Source of the DNA: an uncultured Eubacterium sp.
GTDB taxonomy: Bacteria > Bacillota > Clostridia > Lachnospirales > Lachnospiraceae
DNA length: 64,000 bases
Direction: 5' to 3'
Assembly: GCA_947088865.1 (NCBI GenBank)
Contig: CAMUHY010000007.1
Span: 1-64,000 of the forward strand
Below are positions 35,280-43,951 of the stretch, piece by piece; within the stretch, counting starts at the first letter, position 1, and every line of letters begins with the position of its first letter. The position numbers were made by a program, and so were the translations under genes. The notes beneath the pieces were generated by a model that saw nothing but the letters and a program-made list of their open reading frames with translations, did not search any database and had not been told where the DNA came from.

Positions 35280-36752
35280 ATGTCGATGATTAAAATAGAA
35301 AATCTTACTTTTTCCTATCCAACAAGCGGCGATAATATCTTTGAAAATGTTACTTTTCAAATTGATACCGATTGGAAACTGGGATTTGTAGGAAGAAACG
35401 GCAGAGGAAAAACAACGCTTTTTCAGCTTTTGCTCCATAAATATGAATATAGTGGAAAAATAACCCATTCTGTACAATTTGATTATTTTCCATATACTGT
35501 AACGGACAAAAATCGATTGACACAAGAACTATTACAAGAAATTTGTCCATTTGCCGAACAATGGGAAATTACCAGAGAATTATCTTATCTTGAGGTTGAG
35601 ATGGATGTACTTTGGCGACCATTTGAAACACTCTCAAACGGTGAACAGACAAAAGTTTTACTGGCTGCGCTCTTTTTAAACGAAGGTCATTTTTTATTGA
35701 TTGACGAGCCGACAAATCATTTAGATACCCATGCAAGGCAAATGGTATCTGCCTATCTTAAAAAAAAGAAAGGCTTTATATTGGTATCGCATGACCGCTG
35801 TTTTTTAGATGGCTGTATAGACCATATTTTATCTTTAAATCGAACAACCATTGAAGTTCAAAACGGCAATTTTTCGTCTTGGATAGCTAATTTTACCAGA
35901 CAGCAAGAATCCGAAATTGCACAAAATGAACGACTGCAAAAAGATATCGGTCGTCTAAAACAATCTGCCAAGCGCTCTGCTGTATGGTCTGACCGTGTGG
36001 AAGCCTCAAAAGTTGGGGCTGCTGATAAAGGTTATGTCGGTCATAAAGCGGCAAAAATGATGAAGCGTTCAAAAGCGATTGAATCAAGACAACAACAGGC
36101 AATCGAACAAAAATCAAAATTATTAAAAAATGTGGAAATAACCGAAAATTTAAAGCTGTGCCCATTGCAATATCATACAAACCGATTGGTTACTTTTTCT
36201 GATATCACCATTTGTTATGATAACAAACCCATCTGCAATCCTATATCTTTTACCATAGAACAAGGTGAACGCGTAGTACTTGATGGGAAAAATGGAAGCG
36301 GAAAAAGCAGTCTGTTAAAACTTTTAACGGGCAAATCCATACAATATACTGGCACTATAACTATTGGAGCGGGGCTTATCATTTCTTATGTACCGCAAGA
36401 AACATCCCATTTACAAGGAACACTCCGCGATTTTGCAAAAGAACATCATATCCATGAAAGTCTATTTAAAGCAGTTTTGCGCAAACTCGATTTGGAACGA
36501 ATCCAGTTTGAAAAGGATATAAAAGAGTTCTCTGGAGGACAAAAGAAAAAGGTTCTAATTGCAAAAAGCCTCTGTGAACAGGCGCATTTATATGTATGGG
36601 ACGAACCTCTTAATTTTATTGATATCTATTCCCGTATACAAATTGAACAGCTTATCAAACAATTTTCGCCTACTATGATTTTTGTCGAACATGACAAAGC
36701 TTTTCAGGAAACCATCGCAACAAAGCGCATACAAACCATACGATTATCCTAA
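35280..36752 (+). CDS. ABC-F ribosomal protection protein, Lsa/CplR-like
   Basis: A 490-residue soluble twin ATPase without membrane domains. The first cassette has GRNGRGKTT, LSNGEQTKV and LLIDEPTNHLD; the second GKNGSGKSS, FSGGQKKKV and YVWDEPLNFID. The long inter-domain linker (about 195-285; RLKQSAKRSAVWSDRVEASK, GHKAAKMMKRSK) and the VLWRPFETLS block resemble Lsa(A)-type proteins, which displace lincosamides, pleuromutilins and streptogramin A from the ribosome. The attenuator upstream fits drug induction. AGGAGG precedes the ATG. Exact drug range cannot be read from sequence. Confidence 0.9.
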   Translation: MSMIKIENLTFSYPTSGDNIFENVTFQIDTDWKLGFVGRNGRGKTTLFQLLLHKYEYSGKITHSVQFDYFPYTVTDKNRLTQELLQEICPFAEQWEITRELSYLEVEMDVLWRPFETLSNGEQTKVLLAALFLNEGHFLLIDEPTNHLDTHARQMVSAYLKKKKGFILVSHDRCFLDGCIDHILSLNRTTIEVQNGNFSSWIANFTRQQESEIAQNERLQKDIGRLKQSAKRSAVWSDRVEASKVGAADKGYVGHKAAKMMKRSKAIESRQQQAIEQKSKLLKNVEITENLKLCPLQYHTNRLVTFSDITICYDNKPICNPISFTIEQGERVVLDGKNGSGKSSLLKLLTGKSIQYTGTITIGAGLIISYVPQETSHLQGTLRDFAKEHHIHESLFKAVLRKLDLERIQFEKDIKEFSGGQKKKVLIAKSLCEQAHLYVWDEPLNFIDIYSRIQIEQLIKQFSPTMIFVEHDKAFQETIATKRIQTIRLS

Positions 36753-36793
36753 AATAAATAGAAATCTATACCAATTTAATCAATATAAACAAA

Positions 36794-36876
36794 AAAGCTG
36801 TTGCAATATATATCTTAAAAATACAAAATATTTTATTTTGATATTTTGTATCAAACATTTATATTGCAACAGCTTT
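36794..36876 (-). terminator. Large two-part hairpin, terminator of the 36964-37248 gene
   Basis: AAAGCTGTTGCAATATA (36794-36810) pairs with TATATTGCAACAGCTTT (36860-36876), with an inner hairpin ATACAAAATAT/ATATTTTGTAT (36821-36851). Read leftwards it is followed by TTTTTTG, so it terminates minus-strand transcripts; it may also end the convergent ABC-F transcript. Confidence 0.7.
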
Positions 36877-36963
36877 GCTTAATTTATTGCTTGGGTGCGT
36901 AAACAGCTTATTACTGCTTTTGGCATAGCACTTTACGCATTGCCTGTTTTACAAAAATAAGAC

Positions 36964-37248
36964 TTAAAAGAACTCATCGTCCGCATCCACCCCAAATTTA
37001 TACACTTGACTATAATGTCCTAATTCATCTTCAAAACCTGGTCCACTCACCATAAGTCCTGTGCAGTCATTGCTTGATACTGCATCCGTCATATCAAGAT
37101 AATCTTCTTCAAATGTGTTGATTTGTGTCTCTTTGTCATGCGCTGAGCCAATATCATCATATGGTGTGCTTTGAAGCTGTTTTTGACTAATTAAATAATT
37201 TTCATCATCTAAATAACTATCATCATTATATCGACCTTTTAACTTCAT
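36964..37248 (-). CDS. Small acidic protein of unknown function
   Basis: A 94-residue protein rich in Asp, Glu and Tyr (YNDDSYLDDENY at the start, GVDADDEFF at the end) with one Gly-rich block VSGPGFEDELGHYSQVYKFG. No membrane segment or known domain. AAAGGAGG is correctly spaced before its ATG and a strong terminator follows, so it is a real gene. It may form part of a spore, stress or envelope system, but nothing in the context decides. Confidence 0.7.
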   Translation of the reverse strand: MKLKGRYNDDSYLDDENYLISQKQLQSTPYDDIGSAHDKETQINTFEEDYLDMTDAVSSNDCTGLMVSGPGFEDELGHYSQVYKFGVDADDEFF

Positions 37249-37410
37249 CTATTTTTCCTCCTTTCTTGAAGCTATGGTTATTATGTGTTTCTATCATTAT
37301 TTCAATACAGCTATACAAAATATACCATTTTGTATAATTTTATTTTTCTCTCACACAATATAAAGTAAATAGTTTATTCGTGCAGCTTTTGCACAGAAAT
37401 GAGGTTTATG

Positions 37411-37842
37411 ATGAATGAAGATAGTATCAAATTACTAAAAGAATGTTATTCTGGTTGTACTATGGCTATCAATAGTATTGACCAAGTTCAAGAATTTGTT
37501 AAAGATGATTCCTTATTAGGACTCCTTGAAGAATATAAAAACGAACATGAACATTTAAAAGAACAGTCCTGTGAATTTTTAAAAAAGGCGGGTGAAGATG
37601 GCAAAACACCTCCTGTAATGGCTTCTGCCTTTTCATGGATAACAGCTGAAATGAAACTTCTTATAAAAAATGATAATACACATATTGCCAAACTTATGAT
37701 GGATGGCTGCAATATGGGAATCCAATCTATTGGTGAATTTTTAAATAAATATCACAATGCTTGTGACAATGCTATAAAGCTTGCAAAAGAACTGATAAGA
37801 AGTGAAGAAGAATTTAGTAAAAAAATGGAGAATTTTCTCTAA
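37411..37842 (+). CDS. Ferritin-like (DUF2383/PA2169-type) four-helix protein
   Basis: A 143-residue helical protein with the pattern ECYSGCTMAINSIDQV, EEYKNEHEHLKEQ, TAEMKLLIKNDNTHIAKLM and NKYHNACDNAI. The spaced Glu and His residues fit a ferritin-like four-helix bundle that could bind iron or other metal. I choose the ATG at 37411, 6 bases after GAGG; ATGs at 37408 and 37399 are in frame. Single gene, followed by a hairpin. Confidence 0.7.
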   Translation: MNEDSIKLLKECYSGCTMAINSIDQVQEFVKDDSLLGLLEEYKNEHEHLKEQSCEFLKKAGEDGKTPPVMASAFSWITAEMKLLIKNDNTHIAKLMMDGCNMGIQSIGEFLNKYHNACDNAIKLAKELIRSEEEFSKKMENFL

Positions 37843-37857
37843 GGTAAAAGACCATCT

Positions 37858-37887
37858 TTTCAGTGGGAGCTTATACTCCCACTGAAA
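37858..37887 (+). terminator. Hairpin after the ferritin-like gene
   Basis: A perfect 12-bp stem TTTCAGTGGGAG/CTCCCACTGAAA with a 6-base loop, 16 bases after the stop. There is no T-run, so it may stabilise the 3' end or be part of the adjacent repeat rather than a true terminator. Confidence 0.5.
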
Positions 37888-37891
37888 CAAG

Positions 37892-37957
37892 CAAGTCCCC
37901 ACCCCCACTTATGCCTTTGCAGCATTGAAGCGGAGGACTTCCTTGATGAGGTTAAAA
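37892..37957 (+). repeat. Dispersed nested-hairpin repeat, family 2, copy 2
   Basis: CAAGTCCCCACCCCCACTT, ATGCC/AGCAT inner arms, then AAGCGGAGGACTTCCTTGAT and GAGGTTAAA match copy 3 at 49069. It abuts the stop codon of the convergent flavoprotein gene. Confidence 0.75.
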
Positions 37958-37959
37958 AA

Positions 37960-38823
37960 TCATTTTTTCTTGTTTAAATATGAAACCGCAGACAACGCAG
38001 CAACATTGCCTTCTCCTGCTGATTTAATATACTGATATGGCGCTCCTGTTATATCGCCGCAGGCAAATAACCCTTTTAAATTCGTCTGCATCTGCCGGTC
38101 AACTTCCACAAGATTATCCACTAGCTTTAGTCCCGGAACAAGTTGCTGCACAGCAACGCTGTCTCTCAGCAAAAAAATACCATCAACGGGATATTTAGAC
38201 TGCTGTGTCACTAAACATATCTTTTCTTCTTCTTTTTCTATGGACTGTGGTTTTTCCCCATAAATTACTTCAATATTATCACCAAGCGAAACGTCCGTTT
38301 TATACATTGGAAAATAAAGCACCTTATCTGCCATTTCAGACAAAAAAACGGCTTCGCTTTCCTCTTCTTGTGAAAATCCAACAACGGCTGCCACTTTATT
38401 TTTATAAAACTGTGCGTCACACGTTGCACAATAACTTACACCTTTTCCAATATTTTCAAGCTCCCCCTTAAAAGGCTTTACAACAGAAAGTCCTGTTGCA
38501 AGAATCACACAAGTTGCCTCATAGGTATTATTATCACCGCAATCAATGGCAAAATAATCCCCCAAAGCATATATTGTATTTACTTTCGTTTCTGTAATGG
38601 TGATATCCAGCTCTTTTAAATGCTGCAAAAATGCCTCTTGCAGCTCTTTGCCTGTCACACTAGGCAAACCTAAATAATTGTTAATGACTTGTGCTTTCTC
38701 CACCTTCTCGCTAAGGAGCGCATTGCCAATTAACAATATCTTTTTATTGCGAATCGTTGCGGTTATCGCTGCTGACAATCCTGCTGGTCCTGTTCCAATA
38801 ATTGCAATCTCATATCTTTCCAT
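37960..38823 (-). CDS. Thioredoxin reductase-like flavoprotein lacking NADPH motifs
   Basis: A 287-residue two-domain flavoprotein. The FAD motif IGTGPAGLSAA (9-19), the redox pair C132-A-T-C135 and the C-terminal FACGDITGAPYQYIKSAGEG are as in TrxB. Where TrxB has GGGxSA and HRRD, this protein has VVGFSQEEESEA (148-159) and YFPMYKTDV, without the Arg residues that hold the NADPH phosphate. This points to a pyridine-nucleotide-independent, ferredoxin-dependent type (FFTR) known from clostridia. I start at 38823, with AGGTGGTG ahead. It lies 10 bases after the alarmone synthetase stop. Confidence 0.85.
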   Translation of the reverse strand: MERYEIAIIGTGPAGLSAAITATIRNKKILLIGNALLSEKVEKAQVINNYLGLPSVTGKELQEAFLQHLKELDITITETKVNTIYALGDYFAIDCGDNNTYEATCVILATGLSVVKPFKGELENIGKGVSYCATCDAQFYKNKVAAVVGFSQEEESEAVFLSEMADKVLYFPMYKTDVSLGDNIEVIYGEKPQSIEKEEEKICLVTQQSKYPVDGIFLLRDSVAVQQLVPGLKLVDNLVEVDRQMQTNLKGLFACGDITGAPYQYIKSAGEGNVAALSAVSYLNKKK

Positions 38824-38833
38824 ATTACACCAC

Positions 38834-39562
38834 CTACCATAATTCCAGATTAATATTAAATTCACCTGCAATATTTTGCATGATTCTATCTGCCTGTGCC
38901 ATAATATCAGCACATTCTTTTAGTTCTTTTTGCACTTCGTCCGTAAAGTCTCTATCTTTTTTATAGCGTAATTGATGCTCTGTACTTGCCCAAAAATTCA
39001 TAGCAATGGTTCTTATCTGTATTTCAACAGGAATTTTTTTTGCCTGATTTGAAAATTGAACCTCTACGGTCACAATCAAGTGCAAGCTTCTATAACCATT
39101 TTCCTTTGGTTTTAGTATGTAATCTTTTGCTTCTATTAATTCAACATCTTTTTGTTTAATAAGCATTCTTGCAACATTATATACATCTTCAATAAAAGGG
39201 CATATAACACGAATCCCTGCAATATCACGAATGTTGTTAGTAAGTGCGCTGACGGTCATCGGCAGCCCTTTTCTTTTTAGCTTTAACAAAATACTTTCCT
39301 TTGATTTAATTCTGCTCTCAACATTTTCAATTGGATTTCTGTCATTACTAAATTGAAATTCTTTTTTTAAAATATTAATTCTTGACTCAAGCTGATTAAT
39401 ACCTGCCTCATACAAAAACATAATCTGATGATATTGTCTTTCTATATCCAGATAATCTCTGGCTCGCGGCAATAATATCTCCTGCTCAATACCTCCTATT
39501 GATATAGCCTCACCATCCATTAAATGTTCCTCTATCTTCATAGAAGTTCCATAATTCTCCAC
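38834..39562 (-). CDS. Small alarmone synthetase (RelQ/YjbM-like (p)ppGpp synthetase)
   Basis: A 242-residue single-domain synthetase that transfers pyrophosphate from ATP to GDP/GTP. RIKSKESILLKLKRKG, NNIRDIAGIRVIC, the G-loop-type YILKPKENGYRSLH and VEIQIRTIAMNFWASTEHQ are diagnostic. No HD hydrolase or regulatory domain, so it is a SAS protein. A GTG start at 39562 has AGGAGG ahead; an ATG at 39541 is an alternative. It is upstream of, and probably co-transcribed with, the TrxR-like gene, which would link alarmone and redox control. Confidence 0.93.
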   Translation of the reverse strand: MENYGTSMKIEEHLMDGEAISIGGIEQEILLPRARDYLDIERQYHQIMFLYEAGINQLESRINILKKEFQFSNDRNPIENVESRIKSKESILLKLKRKGLPMTVSALTNNIRDIAGIRVICPFIEDVYNVARMLIKQKDVELIEAKDYILKPKENGYRSLHLIVTVEVQFSNQAKKIPVEIQIRTIAMNFWASTEHQLRYKKDRDFTDEVQKELKECADIMAQADRIMQNIAGEFNINLELW

Positions 39563-39632
39563 CGCAAAATCAACCTCCTACGTAATTTTATTACTCCAAT
39601 TAATAAGCCAAACAGGATGCGACTTCTCACAC

Positions 39633-39753
39633 AAAAAAAGAGCCATATAGCTCTTTAAACTTATACGAACTACTGCATATCTTTGTCTGGCAATTTATCT
39701 ACTCACGCAATCTGTGAACCTTTGTATAACACTGCAAATGCCACAGTTTTTCT
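39633..39753 (-). ncRNA. Candidate 120-nt small RNA or leader RNA upstream of relQ
   Basis: A strong minus-strand promoter (39760-39788) fires into a gene-free stretch that ends in a terminator 120 bases on (stem AAAGAGC/GCTCTTT, 39637-39656, then seven T). Inside, CTGTG/CACAG (39712-39746), TTATAC/GTATAA (39661-39666 with 39724-39729) and TGGCA/TGCCA (39688-39692 with 39739-39743) can pair. It matches no RNA family I know. It could be an independent sRNA or an attenuator of the alarmone synthetase gene, which starts 71 bases beyond. The rest of the gap (39789-40049) shows little. Confidence 0.6.
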
Positions 39754-39759
39754 ACAAGC

Positions 39760-39788
39760 ATTTTATCATATACAATAAATCCTGTCAA
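39760..39788 (-). promoter_or_regulatory. Sigma-A promoter of the candidate RNA
   Basis: On the minus strand TTGACA (39783-39788) is separated by exactly 17 bases from TAAAAT (39760-39765), a near-consensus promoter. The predicted start is near 39753. Confidence 0.8.
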
Positions 39789-40049
39789 TTTTTTATATAG
39801 TTTCCAAATTTTATATATTTTTTCAATATATATATTTATTTGCCCTTTCAACCTTGCCAAAATCAAATATTATCTGGTCTTTTTACAAAATTATAATTGC
39901 TCTTTACTTGACTTTATAATTCTTTATGATAAAATTTCTATATATTTAACATTTCTTAAGCTATTAATAATATGGTTTTAATAAAATCAAACCTTGATAC
40001 GATAATATTTATACCAATTTCTATACGGTTCTTTAAAATGGAGGTCTAT

Positions 40050-40724
40050 ATGAAAAATATATTAATTATAGAAGATGACAATTATATTAATGATATGCTA
40101 AGCAAATTGCTTCAGCTCAACCATTATCATACATGGAGCGCCTACTCTGGAACAGAAGGTATACTGCTGCATAACAATCATATTGATTTAATTTTATTGG
40201 ATTTAATGCTTCCCGGAAAAAATGGAGAAGACATTATAAAAGAATTACAGCATAAGAAAAAAGTTCCTATTATTGTTATCAGTGCAATATATGACACAGA
40301 TAAAAAAATTGATTTATTAAAATTAGGCGCTGATGATTATATTACCAAACCTTTCCACAACGGCGAACTTCTCGCAAGAATTGAAGTACAATTAAGACAT
40401 AGTGTCCCACATAACGACCAAGAAAACATTTTAATATTTAAAGATATTGAACTAAATACTACGGATTATACGGTAAAATGCAACCATGAATATATAAACT
40501 TATCCAAAAAAGAATTTGAAATACTAAAAGTAATGATTGAAAACCCAAACAGAGTTTTTACAAAAAATAATCTGATAGAACAAGTTTGGGATAATGAAGA
40601 CTCCGCAGATGATAACACTTTGAATGTCCATATCAGTAAAATCCGAAACAAGTTAAAGGAAAAAAATCCCAATGAAAAATATATTGAAACTGTATGGAGC
40701 ATTGGATACAAATTAAAAAAATAA
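40050..40724 (+). CDS. OmpR/PhoB-family response regulator
   Basis: A 224-residue two-component regulator: receiver domain with E8-D9-D10, phosphoacceptor D51 (LLDLMLPG) and K100 (YITKPF), and a C-terminal winged helix (about 130-224; LSKKEFEILKVMIENPNRVF, NTLNVHISKIRNKL, IETVWSIGYKLKK). GGAGG precedes the ATG at 40050. The cognate kinase is three genes on, after an ABC transporter, as in antimicrobial-peptide detoxification systems. Confidence 0.94.
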   Translation: MKNILIIEDDNYINDMLSKLLQLNHYHTWSAYSGTEGILLHNNHIDLILLDLMLPGKNGEDIIKELQHKKKVPIIVISAIYDTDKKIDLLKLGADDYITKPFHNGELLARIEVQLRHSVPHNDQENILIFKDIELNTTDYTVKCNHEYINLSKKEFEILKVMIENPNRVFTKNNLIEQVWDNEDSADDNTLNVHISKIRNKLKEKNPNEKYIETVWSIGYKLKK

Positions 40725-40727
40725 AAT

Positions 40728-40775
40728 TTAAGACTTCTTTAAGAATTGTGTTAAGAGTTTCTTAACACTTTTTTT
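40728..40775 (+). promoter_or_regulatory. Tandem TTAAGA operator overlapping a terminator-like hairpin
   Basis: Three direct repeats (TTTAAGA, TTTAAGA, TGTTAAGA) are spaced 11 bases apart, the one-turn spacing usual for OmpR-type regulators. The last repeat is also the left arm of a perfect 9-bp hairpin (GTGTTAAGA/TCTTAACAC, 40748-40768) followed by seven T. So the site may serve both to bind the regulator and to end its transcript before the ABC genes. TTTAACATTTCTTAAG near 39947 upstream of the regulator is similar. Confidence 0.6.
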
Positions 40776-40874
40776 ATATACTAAGCCAAACAACTATAAG
40801 GGCTGTTATATTAAAGAGAATCATTCTTGTTTGCATATAAGCTCTGTATATAGGTTAAGAATGGAGGAATCAAT

Positions 40875-41789
40875 GTGAAGGAAATCATCTTAAAAACCAA
40901 TAACTTAAGCAAATGTTACAAAAATTTCACGGCTATTGACCGAGTTAATATCCAGATAAATAAAGGCGATATTTATGGGTTAATTGGCAGAAATGGCGCA
41001 GGCAAAACCACTTTAATGAAAATCATCACCACACTTACAAACAAAACCGATGGCGAATTTGAATTATTTAATCATAAAGATAATGATTTGATACAGACCA
41101 AACGAAGAATTGGGTGCTTAATTGAAAATCCTGCCTTTTTTTCCAGCCTTAGCGCCTATGATAATTTAAAATATTATGCGATTCAAAAAGGTATTACGGA
41201 CAACAGTCAAATCATACAATCCTTAAAATTGGTAGGTCTTGATGATACCAAAAATAAAAAATTCAAAAACTTTTCACTAGGCATGAAACAGCGATTAGGC
41301 ATAGCTTTTGCCATATTAGATAATCCAGACTTTATCGTATTAGATGAGCCTATCAATGGACTTGACCCTATTGGAATTAGCGATTTAAGGAATACGTTTA
41401 AACGACTAAATGAAGAAAAAAATATTACCATCTTAATATCCAGTCATATTTTATCTGAATTATATTTGCTCGCCACTCGATTTTGCATACTGGAACAAGG
41501 TCATGTAATAAAAGAACTCACAAAAGAAGAACTCGATGCCGAATGTTCAAAATGTATTGTTATCAAGACAGACGATATAAAAAAAGCAACCGTTATCTTA
41601 GAAAAAGAATTAAACACAACCAATTACCAAGTTGCAAACAGCGAAGAAGTCAGGCTTTATGACTATTTAGAACAAAGTCAAAAAATCAATAAAATTCTTG
41701 TAAAAAATGATGTCAATGTAAAACAAATTCAAGAAACTGGAATATCACTGGAAGATTACTTTAAATCTTTAATCAGTTCACAAAATTAA
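40875..41789 (+). CDS. ABC transporter ATP-binding protein (bacitracin/lantibiotic-type)
   Basis: A 304-residue ATPase: Walker A GRNGAGKTT, signature FSLGMKQRLGIA, Walker B FIVLDEPINGLD, switch His ISSHIL. The DEPINGLDPIGI form and C-terminal extension are common in BcrA/LanF-like ATPases of peptide-resistance transporters. GTG start, GGAGG 8 bases before. First gene of the ABC-kinase unit following the regulator. Confidence 0.93.
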   Translation: MKEIILKTNNLSKCYKNFTAIDRVNIQINKGDIYGLIGRNGAGKTTLMKIITTLTNKTDGEFELFNHKDNDLIQTKRRIGCLIENPAFFSSLSAYDNLKYYAIQKGITDNSQIIQSLKLVGLDDTKNKKFKNFSLGMKQRLGIAFAILDNPDFIVLDEPINGLDPIGISDLRNTFKRLNEEKNITILISSHILSELYLLATRFCILEQGHVIKELTKEELDAECSKCIVIKTDDIKKATVILEKELNTTNYQVANSEEVRLYDYLEQSQKINKILVKNDVNVKQIQETGISLEDYFKSLISSQN

Positions 41790-41801
41790 TGGAGGCTCAT
41801 T

Positions 41802-42635
41802 ATGATAAATATAATAAAATCCGATTTATATCGAATATTTAAAGGAAAAGCTGTTTATATTTCATTAGCTATTGTCATTATTCTTACAATTGTCAGTTGT
41901 GTAGGCATGTCATCCGGTTATATTGGCGTATCAATGGGTTCTGAATTAACCCCTTTTGACACAGAAACCAGAATTGCTTTAAGTGAGTCAAACAGCTTAA
42001 TTGAATATCGAAATATTATAAAAAGTCATGGTTCTTTTGAACTCGACCGACAAATAATCGGTCAAAATGGCAATCTATACTATTTATTTATTGTTATTGT
42101 TGTTATTTCACTGTCAACTGATTTTTCTAATAAATCCATAAAAAATACATTATCCTCAGCGATAACAAGAAAACAGTATTATCTCTCTAAATTGATGTTA
42201 ATAAACTTTTTAGGAACTCTGTTTATATTATTTAACAATTATTTTTCTTATTATTTAAACCTTATTATCAATGGAGCAGATTTTGCTATGCCATTTGTAG
42301 ACGTAGCCAAAATAACTTTATTGCAGCTTCCTTTATTGTATGGCATAATCAGCTTGCTTGTATGTTTTGCGTTTGTGCTGCAAAAAACAGTACTGTTTAA
42401 CACCATCTCTATATCCTTTATTATAGTATTACAACTGTTGGTTATAGGAATTACCAATTTATTTAAAATAAAACAAAATTGGTTTTATGATTATGAGTTT
42501 CAAACTGCCCTAGCAAAGCTGGCGAACGCGCCTGCCAATAAATATATTCTTATCTGTGCGCTGCTTGGAATGGTATATATTATTGTATTTAATATTATTG
42601 GTTACAGCATATTTAAAAAATGTGAAATCAAATAA
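41802..42635 (+). CDS. ABC-2-type permease (BcrB/LanE-like)
   Basis: A 277-residue membrane protein starting MINIIKSDLYRIFKGKAVYI, with about six membrane segments and a large extracytoplasmic loop between the first two (about 35-85), the pattern of lantibiotic/bacitracin immunity permeases. GGAGG precedes the ATG, 12 bases after the ATPase stop. Only one permease gene is present, so it may act as a homodimer. Confidence 0.88.
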   Translation: MINIIKSDLYRIFKGKAVYISLAIVIILTIVSCVGMSSGYIGVSMGSELTPFDTETRIALSESNSLIEYRNIIKSHGSFELDRQIIGQNGNLYYLFIVIVVISLSTDFSNKSIKNTLSSAITRKQYYLSKLMLINFLGTLFILFNNYFSYYLNLIINGADFAMPFVDVAKITLLQLPLLYGIISLLVCFAFVLQKTVLFNTISISFIIVLQLLVIGITNLFKIKQNWFYDYEFQTALAKLANAPANKYILICALLGMVYIIVFNIIGYSIFKKCEIK

Positions 42636-42723
42636 AAAACAGCAAGCACCTTGTTAGCGCTTTATGGCATTTTGGCAAAAGCATAAACTTTTACAAAAAT
42701 ATTATAAGGAGAAAAGCATAAAT

Positions 42724-43614
42724 ATGATTGTACTTATTTGTATTTTAAGTTTTATTATAATGGGGTTGCTTGCTTACCTTGTCTTATTCAATAGAGAATT
42801 AAAATCACTATCAAAACAAATTGATAATTTGATAAATATGAATAGTAATCATTTAATTTATTCAGAATATAACTTAAAAAATATGGCTCCTATTATTATA
42901 AAAATAAATGATTTAATAAAAAAATCAAAAGATATTGAACTTCATTACAATAATAAAAATAAATCCTTAATGAAGATGATGACAAATATCTCTCACGATT
43001 TGAGAACGCCTCTTACATCTGCACTTGGATATATTGACATAATTTTATATTCTAATATCAGCAAAGAAGAACAGACAAAAGAATTAAAAATTATAGAGGA
43101 ACGTTTAAAACGATTAGAAGAATTAATCTATTCATTTTTTGAGTTTTCTACAATTATATCTAATAATAAAAGTCCTGAACTGGAAAAAATGAATCTTAAT
43201 ACAATTTTAGAAAATTGTATTTTGAATTATTATGAAGATTACAAAAAGAACAAACGGCAAATCCTGTTAAATTATACTCAAAATAAAATTATGCTCTATT
43301 CTAACAAGAAAATGCTTATGCGGATATTTGATAATTTAATAGGAAATGCCTACAAACACAGCACGGGTAATTTAGAAATCAATATTGCAGTTCAGGATAC
43401 TATAAAAATAACATTTATTAATCCGCTTGATTACAATAATTTAGATACTCATAAAATGTTTGATGAATTTCATACCATTGATATATCACGCACAAAGGGA
43501 AATACTGGATTGGGACTTGCAATTGCAAAAGAATTTACAAAAAGTTTAGGTGGTAAAATATATGCAGATAAGAAAAAAGGACTGTTAAAAATTACCGTTG
43601 AACTAAAAAAATAA
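42724..43614 (+). CDS. Sensor histidine kinase with minimal input domain
   Basis: A 296-residue kinase. One or two membrane helices at the N-terminus are followed by a short linker, the H-box MTNISHDLRTPLTSALGY (His 91), N-box DNLIGNAYKHSTG and G-box SRTKGNTGLGLAIAKEF. There is almost no extracytoplasmic domain, as in intramembrane-sensing kinases that monitor peptide ABC transporters. The ATG at 42724 has AAGGAG at slightly long spacing; an ATG at 42664 lacks one. Confidence 0.9.
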   Translation: MIVLICILSFIIMGLLAYLVLFNRELKSLSKQIDNLINMNSNHLIYSEYNLKNMAPIIIKINDLIKKSKDIELHYNNKNKSLMKMMTNISHDLRTPLTSALGYIDIILYSNISKEEQTKELKIIEERLKRLEELIYSFFEFSTIISNNKSPELEKMNLNTILENCILNYYEDYKKNKRQILLNYTQNKIMLYSNKKMLMRIFDNLIGNAYKHSTGNLEINIAVQDTIKITFINPLDYNNLDTHKMFDEFHTIDISRTKGNTGLGLAIAKEFTKSLGGKIYADKKKGLLKITVELKK

Positions 43615-43661
43615 AAGCCCCACAACCCAGCTCCACGTCTGAATCATAAGACTTTTGCAAG

Positions 43662-43734
43662 TGCGTCGCCAGGGGTTCGAACCCTGGACACCCTGATTAA
43701 GAGTCAGGTGCTCTACCAACTGAGCTAGCGACGC
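43662..43734 (-). tRNA. tRNA-Lys (anticodon CTT)
   Basis: A 73-base cloverleaf on the minus strand: acceptor GCGTCGC/GCGACGC with discriminator A, D arm GCTCAGTTGGTAGAGC, anticodon stem CCTGA/TCAGG with loop CTCTTAA (anticodon at 43699-43701) and T arm with GGTTCGAACC. CCA is not encoded. It decodes AAG. The rest of the gap 43615-43951 holds nothing else clear. Confidence 0.97.
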
Positions 43735-43951
43735 TTATAAATTAAAATCCTTTGTAGTGCTAAACACAAGTGACATTATATACCATGATTTTACAAAATG
43801 CAAGCTATTTTTTTGTATTTATTTTAAAACATATCTTTTTATATGCTAAAAATTATCATTTAAAGTTTTTAATCGAATATGGATTAATTTATTGCCATTC
43901 ACGAAAAAAGCATTTATAATTTGCTTATCAATTTATATTGGAGGTCGAATT

